36,785 nt of DNA from Syntrophaceae bacterium UBA2251 (GCA_002347815.1 DDXV01000044.1:1519-38303); one strand, 5' to 3'; positions 14,548-23,081 are shown, numbered from the stretch's first letter. Notes: generated by a model from the letters alone, not told the origin. Translations and numbers: made by a program.

Positions 14548-16251
14548 TTAATTGACCATCTCCCGGCCGCCGAGCGTCATTTCATGAATCGGCCCGCCCG
14601 GCTTCACCATCGGATAAACGCATTCCTCCCTGTCGACCTGGAAATCCATGATCACCGGACCGGGGGTGGAGAGTCCTTTGCGCAGGACCTCCTCGACTTC
14701 GGCAGGCTTTGCCGTCCGGAATCCCGCAAGACCGTATGCGTCGGCAAGCTTTACGAAATCCGGGGCATAGGTCATGTCGGTTTGGGAGTATCTCTTTTCA
14801 TAGAAAAGCTCCTGCCATTGCCGGACCATCCCGAGATATCCGTTGTTCAGAATGACTATCTTCACCGGGATTTTATACTGCACGGCTGTCGCCAACTCCT
14901 GGATGTTCATCTGGATGCTGCCGTCGCCGGCGATGTCTACGACCAGCTTTTCGGGAAACGCGAGCTGCGCCCCGATGGCGGCCGGAAAACCGTAGCCCAT
15001 CGTGCCCAGTCCTCCCGACGAAAGGAAGGTATTAGGGTGGTCGTACTTGTAGAACTGGGCGGCCCACATCTGATTCTGTCCGACTTCGGTCGTGATGATG
15101 GTATCTTCCCCTTTCGTGAGGTTGTAAAGCGTTTCGATCACGAACTGGGGTTTGATGACTTCCTCGCTGTGGCAATAGGAAAGCGGGACGTTCCGCTTCC
15201 ACTCGTCGATCATGCCGAGCCAGTCCCGGCGCTGATCGTCCGTGACCGTGAAATTCTTGTCTTTCAGGAGCCGGTTGAAACTCGCCAGGGCGCTTTTGCA
15301 ATCGCTCACGATCGGAACGTCGATCATGACATTCTTATTGATCGAGGAGGGATCCACGTCCACGTGCACTATCCTGGCGTTTTGCGCAAAGGTGTCGATT
15401 TTGCCCGTAACCCGGTCGTCGAAGCGGCAGCCGATGGCGATCATGAGATCGCAGTGGCTGATCACCATATTCGCGTAATAGGTTCCATGCATGCCGGGCA
15501 TCCCCAGCCACAACGGGTCGGTGCCGGGGAAGGCCCCCAATCCCATTAAGGTGGAAGTGACGGGTATTTTTGTCCTCCACGCCATTTCCCGCAGCTCCTG
15601 TGACGCTCCGCCGAGGATGATTCCCCCTCCCGAAAGAATGAGGGGTTTTTTCGCCTCCGAAATCATGTCGAGGACCTGAAAGGCCTTTTTGGAGGGAGGA
15701 CGGGGCTGCGGTTCGTCCTCGTCCCGGAAAGATTCCAGGGTGTATTCCGCCACCGCATTCATCACGTCCTTGGGAAGGTCGACCAGGACCGGGCCGGGGC
15801 GGCCGGAGCGGGCGATATGGAATGCCTCGCTGACTGTCCTGGTCAATTCCTCCACGCGCCTGACCTGGAAATTATGCTTGGTGCACGGGCGCGTAATGCC
15901 GATGATATCCACCTCCTGGAACGCATCCGTCCCGATGAGCGAGGTCGGAACCTGTCCCGTAAACACCACTATCGGAATGGAATCCAGATGGGCGTTGGCG
16001 ATCCCCGTGACGGTATTGGATGCGCCGGGTCCGGATGTGACGAGCGCTACCCCTACCTTGCCCGAAGCCCTGGCATACCCGTCCGCGGCGTGAACGGCGC
16101 CCTGCTCGTGCCGGACGAGGATGTGCCGGATATCGCCTTTGTGCAATTCATCATAGATGTCGAGCACCACTCCTCCGGGATAGCCGAAGATCACTTCGAC
16201 CCCTTCCTGTTTGAGCGCCTGGATCAAGATCTGCGACCCTTTGATTTTCAA
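14548..16251 (-). CDS. ilvB: Acetolactate synthase large (catalytic) subunit
   Basis: Thiamine-diphosphate enzyme that condenses two pyruvates to acetolactate, or pyruvate with 2-oxobutyrate; it is the first common step of branched-chain amino acid synthesis. It shows the ThDP glutamate in VRHEQGAVHAADGYARASG, the FAD/central domain and the magnesium-ThDP motif AGDGSIQMNIQEL...NN. I start it at the TTG at 16251 (567 residues, MKIKGSQILIQALKQEG), because AGGAGGT then lies eight bases upstream. The GTG at 16260 would overlap that site. It is the first structural gene of the ilv operon, downstream of a leader-peptide attenuator and a 118-bp palindromic repeat. Confidence 0.97.
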   Translation of the reverse strand: MKIKGSQILIQALKQEGVEVIFGYPGGVVLDIYDELHKGDIRHILVRHEQGAVHAADGYARASGKVGVALVTSGPGASNTVTGIANAHLDSIPIVVFTGQVPTSLIGTDAFQEVDIIGITRPCTKHNFQVRRVEELTRTVSEAFHIARSGRPGPVLVDLPKDVMNAVAEYTLESFRDEDEPQPRPPSKKAFQVLDMISEAKKPLILSGGGIILGGASQELREMAWRTKIPVTSTLMGLGAFPGTDPLWLGMPGMHGTYYANMVISHCDLMIAIGCRFDDRVTGKIDTFAQNARIVHVDVDPSSINKNVMIDVPIVSDCKSALASFNRLLKDKNFTVTDDQRRDWLGMIDEWKRNVPLSYCHSEEVIKPQFVIETLYNLTKGEDTIITTEVGQNQMWAAQFYKYDHPNTFLSSGGLGTMGYGFPAAIGAQLAFPEKLVVDIAGDGSIQMNIQELATAVQYKIPVKIVILNNGYLGMVRQWQELFYEKRYSQTDMTYAPDFVKLADAYGLAGFRTAKPAEVEEVLRKGLSTPGPVIMDFQVDREECVYPMVKPGGPIHEMTLGGREMVN

Positions 16252-16330
16252 GGGAAACACCTCCTTTTATGGTGTGCCTGATCTATATCTTCCGTTTTTA
16301 CAGCCCATGAATGAGGCTTTACAATATTCT

Positions 16331-16448
16331 CAGGCTGTTCAGAAATGTCCAGATACAAGGCGCGCAGGACCCGAGGAGCGGAGCGTACTTAGACGAGCAT
16401 CCGAGGGGCGATGCGCAACGCCGTAGATGGGCGTTTCTGGACAGCCTG
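16331..16448. repeat. 118-bp imperfect palindromic repeat inside the ilvB leader
   Basis: The ends are exact inverted copies, CAGGCTGT (16331-16338) and ACAGCCTG (16441-16448). Pairing continues imperfectly inward (TCAGAAATGTCCAGAT against CCAGAAACGCCCATCT), with further similarity around GAGCGTACTTAG. No ORF is present. It resembles, from memory, palindromic intergenic repeats of about 110-130 bp that are common in genomes of the Deltaproteobacteria. It abuts the U-tract of the attenuator, so it is part of the read-through ilv mRNA leader. Confidence 0.75.
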
Positions 16449-16449
16449 C

Positions 16450-16490
16450 AAAAAAAAACCGTTACCATTTGTGGGTGGTAACGGTTTTTT
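16450..16490 (-). terminator. Intrinsic terminator of the ilv attenuator
   Basis: On the minus strand the perfect nine-base stem CCGTTACCA (+ strand 16484-16476) / TGGTAACGG (16467-16459) closes an eight-base loop and is followed by nine T (16458-16450). A-T pairs extend the stem on the outside. It stands between the leader peptide and ilvB, where it would stop transcription when branched-chain aminoacyl-tRNA is plentiful. Confidence 0.9.
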
Positions 16491-16563
16491 GCCGAAAAGG
16501 TGCAACCATCACCCCCCTGCTGTGCAGGGGACTACGATAACGACGAGTTCGCAGGCGATGGTT
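16477..16563 (-). promoter_or_regulatory. Alternative stems of the ilv attenuator (sequestering stem, pause hairpin and antiterminator)
   Basis: Three competing pairings are visible in the minus-strand RNA. AACCAUC, within leader codons 5-7 (+ strand 16563-16557), pairs with GAUGGUU (16510-16504), just past the leader stop. CCCCUGC/GCAGGGG (16530-16524 with 16520-16514) forms a compact hairpin over the last leader codons. GGUGAUGG (16513-16506, spanning the stop codon) can instead pair with CCGUUACC (16484-16477), the 5' arm of the terminator, with two G-U pairs. A ribosome stalled on the Leu/Val/Ile codons would cover codons 5-7, free GAUGG and favour antitermination. Confidence 0.65.
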
Positions 16564-16577
16564 TCAGGGTATCTCAT
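16509..16577 (-). CDS. ilv operon leader peptide (attenuator, 22 residues)
   Basis: Twenty-two codons from ATG at 16577 to TGA at 16511-16509, with an AAGGAAT ribosome binding site upstream. Residues 11-16 are Leu-Val-Val-Ile-Val-Val, and an Ile stands at position 7, so seven of 22 codons specify the three end products of the ilv pathway. This is the signature of a classical attenuation leader whose translation, not whose product, does the work. It is followed by the alternative stems and terminator described separately, then by ilvB. It begins only about 20 bases after the predicted transcription start. Confidence 0.88.
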   Translation of the reverse strand: MRYPETIACELVVIVVPCTAGG

Positions 16578-16601
16578 CGGACTATTCCTTGTGAGATTGG
16601 G

Positions 16602-16630
16602 AAGCTAACAGCTCATCCGGTAAAAGTCAA
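16602..16630 (-). promoter_or_regulatory. Promoter of the ilv leader and ilvBNCD operon
   Basis: On the minus strand TTGACT (16630-16625) is followed after 17 bases by TAGCTT (16607-16602). Transcription would begin near 16595, just before the leader-peptide ribosome binding site. The promoter lies about 80 bp from the start of the divergent radical SAM gene, so the two may share regulatory sequence. Confidence 0.6.
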
Positions 16631-16712
16631 GATGATTTTGCACAGCGGTCCCCGGCAGTCGCATGCCGATTTGACTTGACAGAAAAGATGAAAATCGCGG
16701 AGAGTGGCGGCA

Positions 16713-18320
16713 ATGGGTCTGGATGCGATAATCATATCGGATATCGGGGGGGACAGCCTCTCCGGGTCGAGTCCCCTCAGGCTGGAAATCGACGGAAAAC
16801 CCGCCGTGCTTCCAACGGTCCTTAATTTCCTGAAAAACGGGGGGCGGATAGTGCCTCCGGTTATAGACGAGGACCGCCTGAGCTGGTCTTCGGCGCCGAA
16901 ACTGAACGGCATCCATCTCTTTCATGAGCTTGCCAGACACGGCTTCAGTGCCGAGCTGATCAACAATTATTATGCCGAGAAGGATCTCTTCCTCCGGCAT
17001 CTCGAGAGAACCCCGCGCGCGGTAGTCATCTCCACGACCTTCATTATATCCAAGCAGGCCATACGCAGTCTCGTCGAGGACATCCGCAGCCATGCGCCCG
17101 GAGTATCCATAATTCTGGGGGGGCCGTTCGTCTACTCCTCCTTTCTGCTGATGCAGAAAAAGGCCGATCCCTGTTATGAAACGGAACCGGCCAAGGACGA
17201 TTTTCTTTTCCTTGATGTCCGGGAGGAACCCTCTGTCGATCTCTACATCATCAGCCGAAGCGGTCACGCTGTCCTGCGGGAGGCGCTGAAACGCCTGCGC
17301 GGCGGCAGGAAGCTGGAAGGCCTTTCCGGCACGGCCTGGCTGGACGGGAATAAATATGCGTTCGGGCCTCCTGGCGGCAATGAGGAGGCGGACGCGGGTC
17401 TTGCCATCGACTGGAACATCCTTCCGGACCGGGTTTTCCGGACGGCGGTTGTTCCGATCCAGGCGAGCACCGGCTGCCCCTACAGATGTGCGTATTGCAA
17501 TTTCATCAAGGATCGTCGCCTCACCTATGTGAAGCCCCTTGATCTGCTGATCGCGGAGTTGAAAAGCGTCTCCGCCCGGGGAGCCCGATATGTCCGGTTC
17601 ATCGACGACAATTTCCGGCTGGGAAAAGGGGATCTCGACCAGGTCTGCCGGCGGTTCATCGAGGAAGGCATCGAGCTGCAGTGGATGAGTTTTATCCGTG
17701 CAAGTACTTTGAAAAATTCCGATCTGGAATTGCTGCGGCGGGCCGGATGCGTGGAAATGCAGCTCGGTCTCGAATCCGCCGACAGCCGCATCCTGCAGAA
17801 CATGAACAAACAGGCGGATCCCACCCTTTATGCCGGCGTGGTGAAAGATCTTCTCTCGGCCGGTATAAACGCCTCCTGCTGTTTTATCTTCGGCTTTCCG
17901 GGAGAAACGGAAGAGACGGTCCGCAGGACCATTCAATTCATCAGGGACAGCGGACATCCCGGACTGGAAGGCGTCTTTTCCTGGTCCATCTATCCGTTCA
18001 TCCTTGCGCCCCTGAGCCCTGTCTATGAGTCTGAGATGCGGCAGAGATATGATCTTTCCGGCTACATGATGGAGTGGAAGCACGCGACGATGGACTGGAA
18101 AGAGGCCCGGGGATGGATCAAAAAGGCCTTCGTCGAAATAGAAAATTCCGGCCCGCATTACGGAGAAGAGAATCTGGATCTCTTTCTCGGTCTTTCCGCT
18201 GCCGGGCGAAAAAACTTCTCAGCCGGCCGGCACCGGCTGGCCAAGCTGGCCGTTTCGGGAAAGCTGGACAGGGAAGGGATGATCAGGGTTTTCCGGGAAA
18301 CCCTCTCCCCGGGCTCTTAG
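16713..18320 (+). CDS. B12-binding-type radical SAM protein of unknown substrate
   Basis: A protein of 535 residues. The N-terminal part (about 60-160) looks like the cobalamin-binding fold that precedes many radical SAM domains (VVISTTFIISKQAI, VSIILGGPF), although I see no DxHxxG motif, so cobalamin binding is uncertain. The radical SAM core has C255, C259 and C262 in CPYRCAYC, then RFIDDNFRLG, MQLGLESAD and FIFGFPGETEETV. The ATG at 16713 is chosen because GGAG ends ten bases before it; a GTG at 16704 is also in frame. The gene is divergent from the ilv leader, and its 3' end overlaps the PBP1A gene by 38 bp. Methylation or ring-forming chemistry would be guesswork. Confidence 0.85.
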   Translation: MGLDAIIISDIGGDSLSGSSPLRLEIDGKPAVLPTVLNFLKNGGRIVPPVIDEDRLSWSSAPKLNGIHLFHELARHGFSAELINNYYAEKDLFLRHLERTPRAVVISTTFIISKQAIRSLVEDIRSHAPGVSIILGGPFVYSSFLLMQKKADPCYETEPAKDDFLFLDVREEPSVDLYIISRSGHAVLREALKRLRGGRKLEGLSGTAWLDGNKYAFGPPGGNEEADAGLAIDWNILPDRVFRTAVVPIQASTGCPYRCAYCNFIKDRRLTYVKPLDLLIAELKSVSARGARYVRFIDDNFRLGKGDLDQVCRRFIEEGIELQWMSFIRASTLKNSDLELLRRAGCVEMQLGLESADSRILQNMNKQADPTLYAGVVKDLLSAGINASCCFIFGFPGETEETVRRTIQFIRDSGHPGLEGVFSWSIYPFILAPLSPVYESEMRQRYDLSGYMMEWKHATMDWKEARGWIKKAFVEIENSGPHYGEENLDLFLGLSAAGRKNFSAGRHRLAKLAVSGKLDREGMIRVFRETLSPGS

Positions 18321-20730
18321 TTTTATCCGGATTCGCCGGGTAAGCATCCTTGCCCTTGTTTTCATTCTTTTTCTGTTCGGGCGTGCCCAGGAAAAATCTA
18401 AGAACCCTGTTTTCGAGCGGGTTGGTAGAGTAGTCGGCCGGCGCCGATCCCGACAGGAATACCTCGTTGACCGCATCAGACGCGCCCGGTTTTGCAAGCA
18501 ATCCCGTTTTGGGATCGATCCTGACGGAGATGACTCCCTCGGGGACCGGGAAAGACTCGACCGGAAACTGCTGGACGGCCTTTTCCATGAAATAAAGCCA
18601 GATCGGGGCGGCTGCCATTCCCCCTACCTCGGCTTTCCCGAGCGGTTTTCCATCGTCATACCCGACCCAGACCCCGGCTACCATGGACGGCGTATAGCCT
18701 ACGAACCAGGCATCCTTCAGATCGTCCGTCGTGCCTGTCTTGCCGGCCGCAGGCCTTCCCAGAGACTTTACCCTCCATCCCGTACCCCTCTGTACGGCGT
18801 CCTGGAGAATCGAAGTCGTTATATAGGCGACCTTGGGATCGATTACCTGTTCCACGACGGGCTTATGCTCTTCGAAGACGTTGCCGGTGCGGTCCACGAT
18901 CTTCCGGATATAGAAGGGCTCGACGCGCCGGCCCTCGTTCGCCAGCACACCGAACGCCCGGACCAGTTCCTGGACGGTAATCCCCGACGTGCCGAGCGCC
19001 AGGGAAAGGTTTTTCGCCACAGGGGAGGTGATTCCCATATTCGCCGCATAATCGGCCGCGTAATTCACCCCGATTTCCTGGAGGATCTTGATTGTCACGA
19101 TATTGCGCGAATGGACCAGGGCGTTTCTCAGCGTGGTAGGTCCCCAGTGTTGCCTGTCGAAGTTCTGCGGCTTCCATTCCCCGGTCGGGGTATTGAACGA
19201 TATCGGCTCGTCCACAACGACCGTCGCCGGGGTCATTCCTTTGTCCAGGGCGGCCGAATAGATGAGCGGCTTGAAAGCCGAGCCGGGCTGCCTTCTGGCC
19301 TGTGTCGCCCGGTTGTATTCGCTTTTGTTGAAATCCCTGCCTCCCACCATCGCCTTGATTTCGCCGTTTCGCGCATCCATGCACAGGAGCGCCGCCTGGA
19401 CGGTCCTCCCCATCTCGATGGCCATCCGGATCTCGGGTCCTGCGTCGATTATCCGCGCGTAGACGACATCGCCCGGCTGGAAGGCGGTGGCCGGTGTTCG
19501 TTGGGACGGTCCCCTGGCCGACGGTTCCAGAACGATATCGTCGTAATCAGCCGTTCCATTGCGGGCGCTGCCGATTTTCAAATGCACAACCTTGGCTCCG
19601 GCGTCGTTTTTTTCCACCAGGGCCCTCACGACCTGGCCCCGTTCGAGGGGCTTCTCTGCGAGCTCTCTGTCCGCCGTTTCGAGGAAGGTCTTATAGGCGC
19701 CCTTCTGGATTCTGCGCATCGGCGTTTTCAACCCTTCGCGTTTCTCCAGTTCCTGAAGCCCGCGCTCCACCGCCGCCTCCGCGGCCCGCTGGGCATTGAT
19801 GTTCAGAGTTGTGTAGATGTCCAGTCCTTCTTTATAGAGTACGTCGCTTCCGTAATTGGCCAGGATATAGCGGCGGATGTTTTCCGTAAAATAAGGCGCG
19901 ATTTTTGCCTTCGTGCCTTCCGGATTCAGGTGTACAGGCGTCTTGAGAAGCTTCTGTTTTTCCTCTTCGGAGATGTACCCGTCTTCGACCATCCGGGTGA
20001 GCACGTAGGCCCGCCGTTGATAGGCCTTCTCCGCGTTCACGAAAGGAGAGTACTTGCTGGGGGCCTTGGGAAGCCCGGCGAGCATGGCCGCCTCCGCCAG
20101 GGTGATCTCCCGGGCGCTTTTTCCGAAATAGTACCGCGAGGCGGCCTCTATGCCGTACGTCCCGTGGCCAAGGTAGATCTGGTTCAGGTACAGGTTAAGT
20201 ATTTCGTATTTCTTGAGATAATTGTTTATGCGGTGGGCGAGGATGATCTCCTTGATCTTTCGTCCGTACGTCTTTTCGGAGGTAAGGAAAAACGACTTCG
20301 CCACCTGCTGCGTAATCGTGCTTCCCCCCTGGACGATAGCGCCGTGTTCCACGTTTTTCAGAAACGCCCGCGCGATTCCGTACAGGTCTATTCCCTCGTG
20401 CTCGAAGAACCGGGAATCCTCCGCCGCGACAAAGGCATTGATCACGTATTTCGGGATCTTGGAAATCGAGATGACCCGCCGGTCTTCCATGAAGAATTCG
20501 TAGAGGAGATTGTTGTCGTCGGCGTATATCTTTGTTGTAATACTGGGCCGGTAATCCTTCAGGGAATAGATGTCCGGCAGATCGCGGATGATCCAGTACA
20601 GGGAAGCGGCGCCGGCGACAAGAACCAGGGGAAGGAGGATCAGGCTTCCGATTACGAATTTTCTGAAGAGGGAGCTTCCGCGGGCCTTTTTCCGGATTCT
20701 TTTCAGGGATGTCCTGCTGAAACCCTTCAT
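18283..20730 (-). CDS. mrcA: Class A penicillin-binding protein (PBP1A family)
   Basis: Bifunctional peptidoglycan glycosyltransferase/transpeptidase anchored in the inner membrane with its domains in the periplasm. The 815 residues have a basic cytoplasmic tail, one membrane segment (about 25-48) and the glycosyltransferase domain with catalytic glutamate in AAEDSRFFEHEGID and the motif GGSTITQQVAK. An inserted OB-like segment follows, then the transpeptidase with SxxK (GSAFKP), SRN and KTGTT. The C-terminal tail is Lys/Pro rich. The start overlaps the tatC stop by one base (TAATG), so it is translationally coupled to tatC. The last 38 bp overlap the convergent radical SAM gene. Family assignment is firm; the symbol follows E. 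coli PBP1A. Confidence 0.95.
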   Translation of the reverse strand: MKGFSRTSLKRIRKKARGSSLFRKFVIGSLILLPLVLVAGAASLYWIIRDLPDIYSLKDYRPSITTKIYADDNNLLYEFFMEDRRVISISKIPKYVINAFVAAEDSRFFEHEGIDLYGIARAFLKNVEHGAIVQGGSTITQQVAKSFFLTSEKTYGRKIKEIILAHRINNYLKKYEILNLYLNQIYLGHGTYGIEAASRYYFGKSAREITLAEAAMLAGLPKAPSKYSPFVNAEKAYQRRAYVLTRMVEDGYISEEEKQKLLKTPVHLNPEGTKAKIAPYFTENIRRYILANYGSDVLYKEGLDIYTTLNINAQRAAEAAVERGLQELEKREGLKTPMRRIQKGAYKTFLETADRELAEKPLERGQVVRALVEKNDAGAKVVHLKIGSARNGTADYDDIVLEPSARGPSQRTPATAFQPGDVVYARIIDAGPEIRMAIEMGRTVQAALLCMDARNGEIKAMVGGRDFNKSEYNRATQARRQPGSAFKPLIYSAALDKGMTPATVVVDEPISFNTPTGEWKPQNFDRQHWGPTTLRNALVHSRNIVTIKILQEIGVNYAADYAANMGITSPVAKNLSLALGTSGITVQELVRAFGVLANEGRRVEPFYIRKIVDRTGNVFEEHKPVVEQVIDPKVAYITTSILQDAVQRGTGWRVKSLGRPAAGKTGTTDDLKDAWFVGYTPSMVAGVWVGYDDGKPLGKAEVGGMAAAPIWLYFMEKAVQQFPVESFPVPEGVISVRIDPKTGLLAKPGASDAVNEVFLSGSAPADYSTNPLENRVLRFFLGTPEQKKNENKGKDAYPANPDKTKSPGRGFPGKP

Positions 20731-21476
20731 TACTGATCCTGCCTGCGAGCCCTTCTCTCTCCCCAGCGCGCCACCAGGATGCCGGCCTCATAGAGCACCA
20801 TCATGGGGAGCGCCATCATTATCTGAGTAAAGGCATCGGGCGTCGGCGTGAGTATAGCCGCGATGACGAAAATAAGCAATATGGCGTATTTCCTCTGGCG
20901 GGAGAGCATCCGGGGATTCACGACCCCTATTCTCGAGAGGAAGAAAATGACTACGGGAATCTCGAAAACTATGCCGAATACGAGGAGCAGCTTCAGGGCG
21001 AAGGAAAGGTACTCGCGCAGGGAGAGCATCGGCCGGAGGAAATCCGTCGAAAATTGCATGAAAAAGCTGAAAGCGGGCGGCAGAACGAGGAAATAGCCGA
21101 ACAGGACCCCTCCGGCGAACAGGATAGTCGAAGAGAGGACGAACGGCAGGACGTATTTCCTTTCGGAGACGTAGAGTCCGGGGGAAATGAACTTCCAGAG
21201 CTGGTACAGGATATACGGAGCGGTAAGGACGAGCGCGGAAAAAAAAGAGATCTTCAGGTAATTCAGAAACGCCTCCGGCAGTCCGGTGAATACCAGATGG
21301 GTTCCCTTCGGCATGACCGCCACAAGCGGGCGGGTAATGACCGCCATCAGTTCCTCGCGGAAATAATAGCACAGGGCCATGCCGAGACCGACCGCGACGA
21401 GCGAGCGCACCAGCCTGGTTCGCAGCTCTTCCAGGTGGGACCTGACCGGCATTTTTTCATTGGGGAGATCACTCAT
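20730..21476 (-). CDS. tatC: Twin-arginine translocase subunit TatC
   Basis: Multi-spanning inner-membrane core of the Tat pathway, which recognises twin-arginine signal peptides of folded exported proteins. At 248 residues with six hydrophobic segments it is typical. It has the N-terminal SHLEELRTRLVRS motif with the conserved glutamates used in signal-peptide binding, the FTGLPEAF loop, and the PxLYQLWKFISPGLYxxERK-type segment. The ATG at 21476 lacks a close Shine-Dalgarno sequence, but no alternative start gives a better N-terminus. The gene lies 50 bp after the tatB-type gene and ends in a TAATG overlap with PBP1A. Confidence 0.96.
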   Translation of the reverse strand: MSDLPNEKMPVRSHLEELRTRLVRSLVAVGLGMALCYYFREELMAVITRPLVAVMPKGTHLVFTGLPEAFLNYLKISFFSALVLTAPYILYQLWKFISPGLYVSERKYVLPFVLSSTILFAGGVLFGYFLVLPPAFSFFMQFSTDFLRPMLSLREYLSFALKLLLVFGIVFEIPVVIFFLSRIGVVNPRMLSRQRKYAILLIFVIAAILTPTPDAFTQIMMALPMMVLYEAGILVARWGERRARRQDQ

Positions 21477-21526
21477 GGCATTCAGCAGAAGCTCCGGGGG
21501 AGTCGAAAAAAGCGGGTTCGCCCATC

Positions 21527-21841
21527 TCAGTGATTTTCCGGCCGAGGGGGCGATTCGGGCGTTTCAGGGGGATAACCTGTGTCCGGCTTCTTTTCCGGCG
21601 CGGCGGACTTTTCCTCTTCTTCCCCCTGCCTCCGGCTGAAAAGCAGGGATTCCTTCATTTCATCGGCGCCGGACTTTATTTTATCTATTTCCAGTTCCTC
21701 TTTGACGTCTTCCATCGCGCGCCGGAACTCCGCAAAACCCTTCCCGATCGCGCGCGCCAGTTCGGGAAGCCTGGCCGGCCCGATCACGATCAGGGCGACG
21801 ATCATGATCACGATGAGTTCGGGCATTCCGATGTTGAACAT
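21527..21841 (-). CDS. tatB: Tat translocase TatA/TatB-family subunit (TatB-like)
   Basis: A 104-residue single-span membrane protein starting MFNIGMPELIVIMIVALIVIG, with a short transmembrane helix at about 6-21, then an amphipathic helix (PELARAIGKGFAEFRRAMED) and a charged, flexible, Pro/Glu-rich tail. The IGPARLPEL hinge and acidic region following it resemble TatB more than TatA, but the two families intergrade and a single protein can serve both roles in minimal TatAC systems. The ATG at 21841, with AAGGAAGAG upstream, replaces a longer frame start at 21889. It is the first gene of the tatB-tatC-PBP1A run. Confidence 0.9.
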   Translation of the reverse strand: MFNIGMPELIVIMIVALIVIGPARLPELARAIGKGFAEFRRAMEDVKEELEIDKIKSGADEMKESLLFSRRQGEEEEKSAAPEKKPDTGYPPETPESPPRPENH

Positions 21842-21860
21842 GTCTCTTCCTTTCCCAAAC

Positions 21861-21889
21861 GGAATATATCTTCTGCAGGGCTTTGTCAA
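21861..21889 (-). promoter_or_regulatory. Promoter for the tatB-tatC-PBP1A genes
   Basis: A perfect TTGACA -35 box lies at 21889-21884 on the minus strand. It is followed by TATATT (21868-21863, 15-base spacing) or TATTCC (21866-21861, 17-base spacing). Transcription would start close to the tatB ribosome binding site, giving a very short leader. Confidence 0.5.
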
Positions 21890-22004
21890 TCCCTCGGCCC
21901 CGCCCAGGGCTGAAACCTTTTGCTATTAAGGCTATTTTATGATAGAAATTCTTGATTTTTCAATACACGGCCGCTTTCTCGGAGCGGACAGGGAAGGAGT
22001 TGAA

Positions 22005-23069
22005 GTGCCCGCAGCAACAGGGATCGTCAGGGACCTGAGATATCTTCGTCACGAAACGAGCGTGTTTCATCCGGAATCGCCGAAACGGCTGGAGGCGATC
22101 TATAAGATGCTCGATTCGACCGACATGAAAGGAAAATTCCTTGAAATCCAGCCGAGGCACGCATCCGTCGATGAAATCGGGATGATCCATAAACCGAGAT
22201 ATATCGAGACGGTAGCCAAAACGGCCGGGATGGAGCATGCCTATCTTGATCCCGACACCGAGACATCGCCTGAGTCGTATGATGCCGCCAAATTGGCCGT
22301 CGGGGGGTTCTGCAACGCGGTCGACCGGATTATGGACGGAACCGTCGGAAATGCCTTTGCCTTTGTCCGTCCTCCCGGGCACCATGCCGAAGCCGATCGG
22401 GCGGCGGGTTTCTGCCTGTTCAACAACGTGGCGATCGGGGCCATGCACGCTATCCGGAAACACGGGGTGGAACGGGTCCTGATTATCGACTGGGACCTGC
22501 ACCACGGCAACGGCACCCAGCATTCGTTTTATGAAGACCCGAACGTCGTCTATTTTTCCACCCACCAGTACCCTTTCTATCCCGGCACGGGAGGCCTGCA
22601 GGAAATCGGCAGAGGAAAAGGGCTCGGATACACGATCAACGTTCCCCTGGGGAGAGGGCCCGGCGACGCAGAATTCCTCAAGATCTACCGGAAGATTCTG
22701 AGTCCCGTAGCGCGCGAGTTCTGCCCCGGGATGATCCTTCTTTCAGCCGGCTTTGATATCTACTTCCAGGATCCCCTCGGCGGAATGAAAGTGACCCCGA
22801 AGGGTTTCGCGACCCTTGCCCGCGTTCTCCTGAATCTCGCGGAAGAGTGCTGCGGCGGACGATTCGCGGTGATCCTGGAAGGAGGCTATCACATCGGGGG
22901 CCTGACGGAATCCGCCAAAGCCGTCCTCAACGAGATGCGGGGAGATACGGTCAAGTCCGAAGCGGAACTCGCCGGGCTCGAAGCCCAGGCCGCGCCGTCG
23001 ATCGACCGGATTATCAATGCCGTGATCGATCAGGTGGCCCCTCTCTGGAAATCGCTGCAGAAAAAATAA
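22005..23069 (+). CDS. Histone-deacetylase-fold deacetylase (AcuC/acetylpolyamine amidohydrolase type)
   Basis: Zinc-dependent hydrolase of the HDAC superfamily; bacterial members deacetylate polyamines, acetyl-CoA synthetase or other acetyl-lysines. It has the substrate-tunnel motif FVRPPGHHAEADRAAGFCLFNN with the His-His pair, zinc ligands in DWDLHHGNGT and SAGFD, and the LEGGYH segment near the C-terminus. I favour the GTG at 22005 (354 residues), since GGAAGGAG lies five to six bases before it. An ATG at 21939 would add 22 residues without a ribosome binding site. It is divergent from the tat genes and 100 bp upstream of gatC, with a repeat tract between. The physiological substrate is unknown. 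Confidence 0.9.
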   Translation: MPAATGIVRDLRYLRHETSVFHPESPKRLEAIYKMLDSTDMKGKFLEIQPRHASVDEIGMIHKPRYIETVAKTAGMEHAYLDPDTETSPESYDAAKLAVGGFCNAVDRIMDGTVGNAFAFVRPPGHHAEADRAAGFCLFNNVAIGAMHAIRKHGVERVLIIDWDLHHGNGTQHSFYEDPNVVYFSTHQYPFYPGTGGLQEIGRGKGLGYTINVPLGRGPGDAEFLKIYRKILSPVAREFCPGMILLSAGFDIYFQDPLGGMKVTPKGFATLARVLLNLAEECCGGRFAVILEGGYHIGGLTESAKAVLNEMRGDTVKSEAELAGLEAQAAPSIDRIINAVIDQVAPLWKSLQKK

Positions 23070-23081
23070 ACATCAAGAAAC

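Noticed and set aside
16605..18158. Minus-strand ORF of 517 codons opposite the radical SAM gene
   Set aside because: The plus strand carries the CxxxCxxC motif and a good start; the minus frame shows no family pattern.
18865..20736. Plus-strand ORF of 623 codons opposite PBP1A
   Set aside because: The minus strand encodes all PBP catalytic motifs; this frame is an Arg/Gly-rich shadow.
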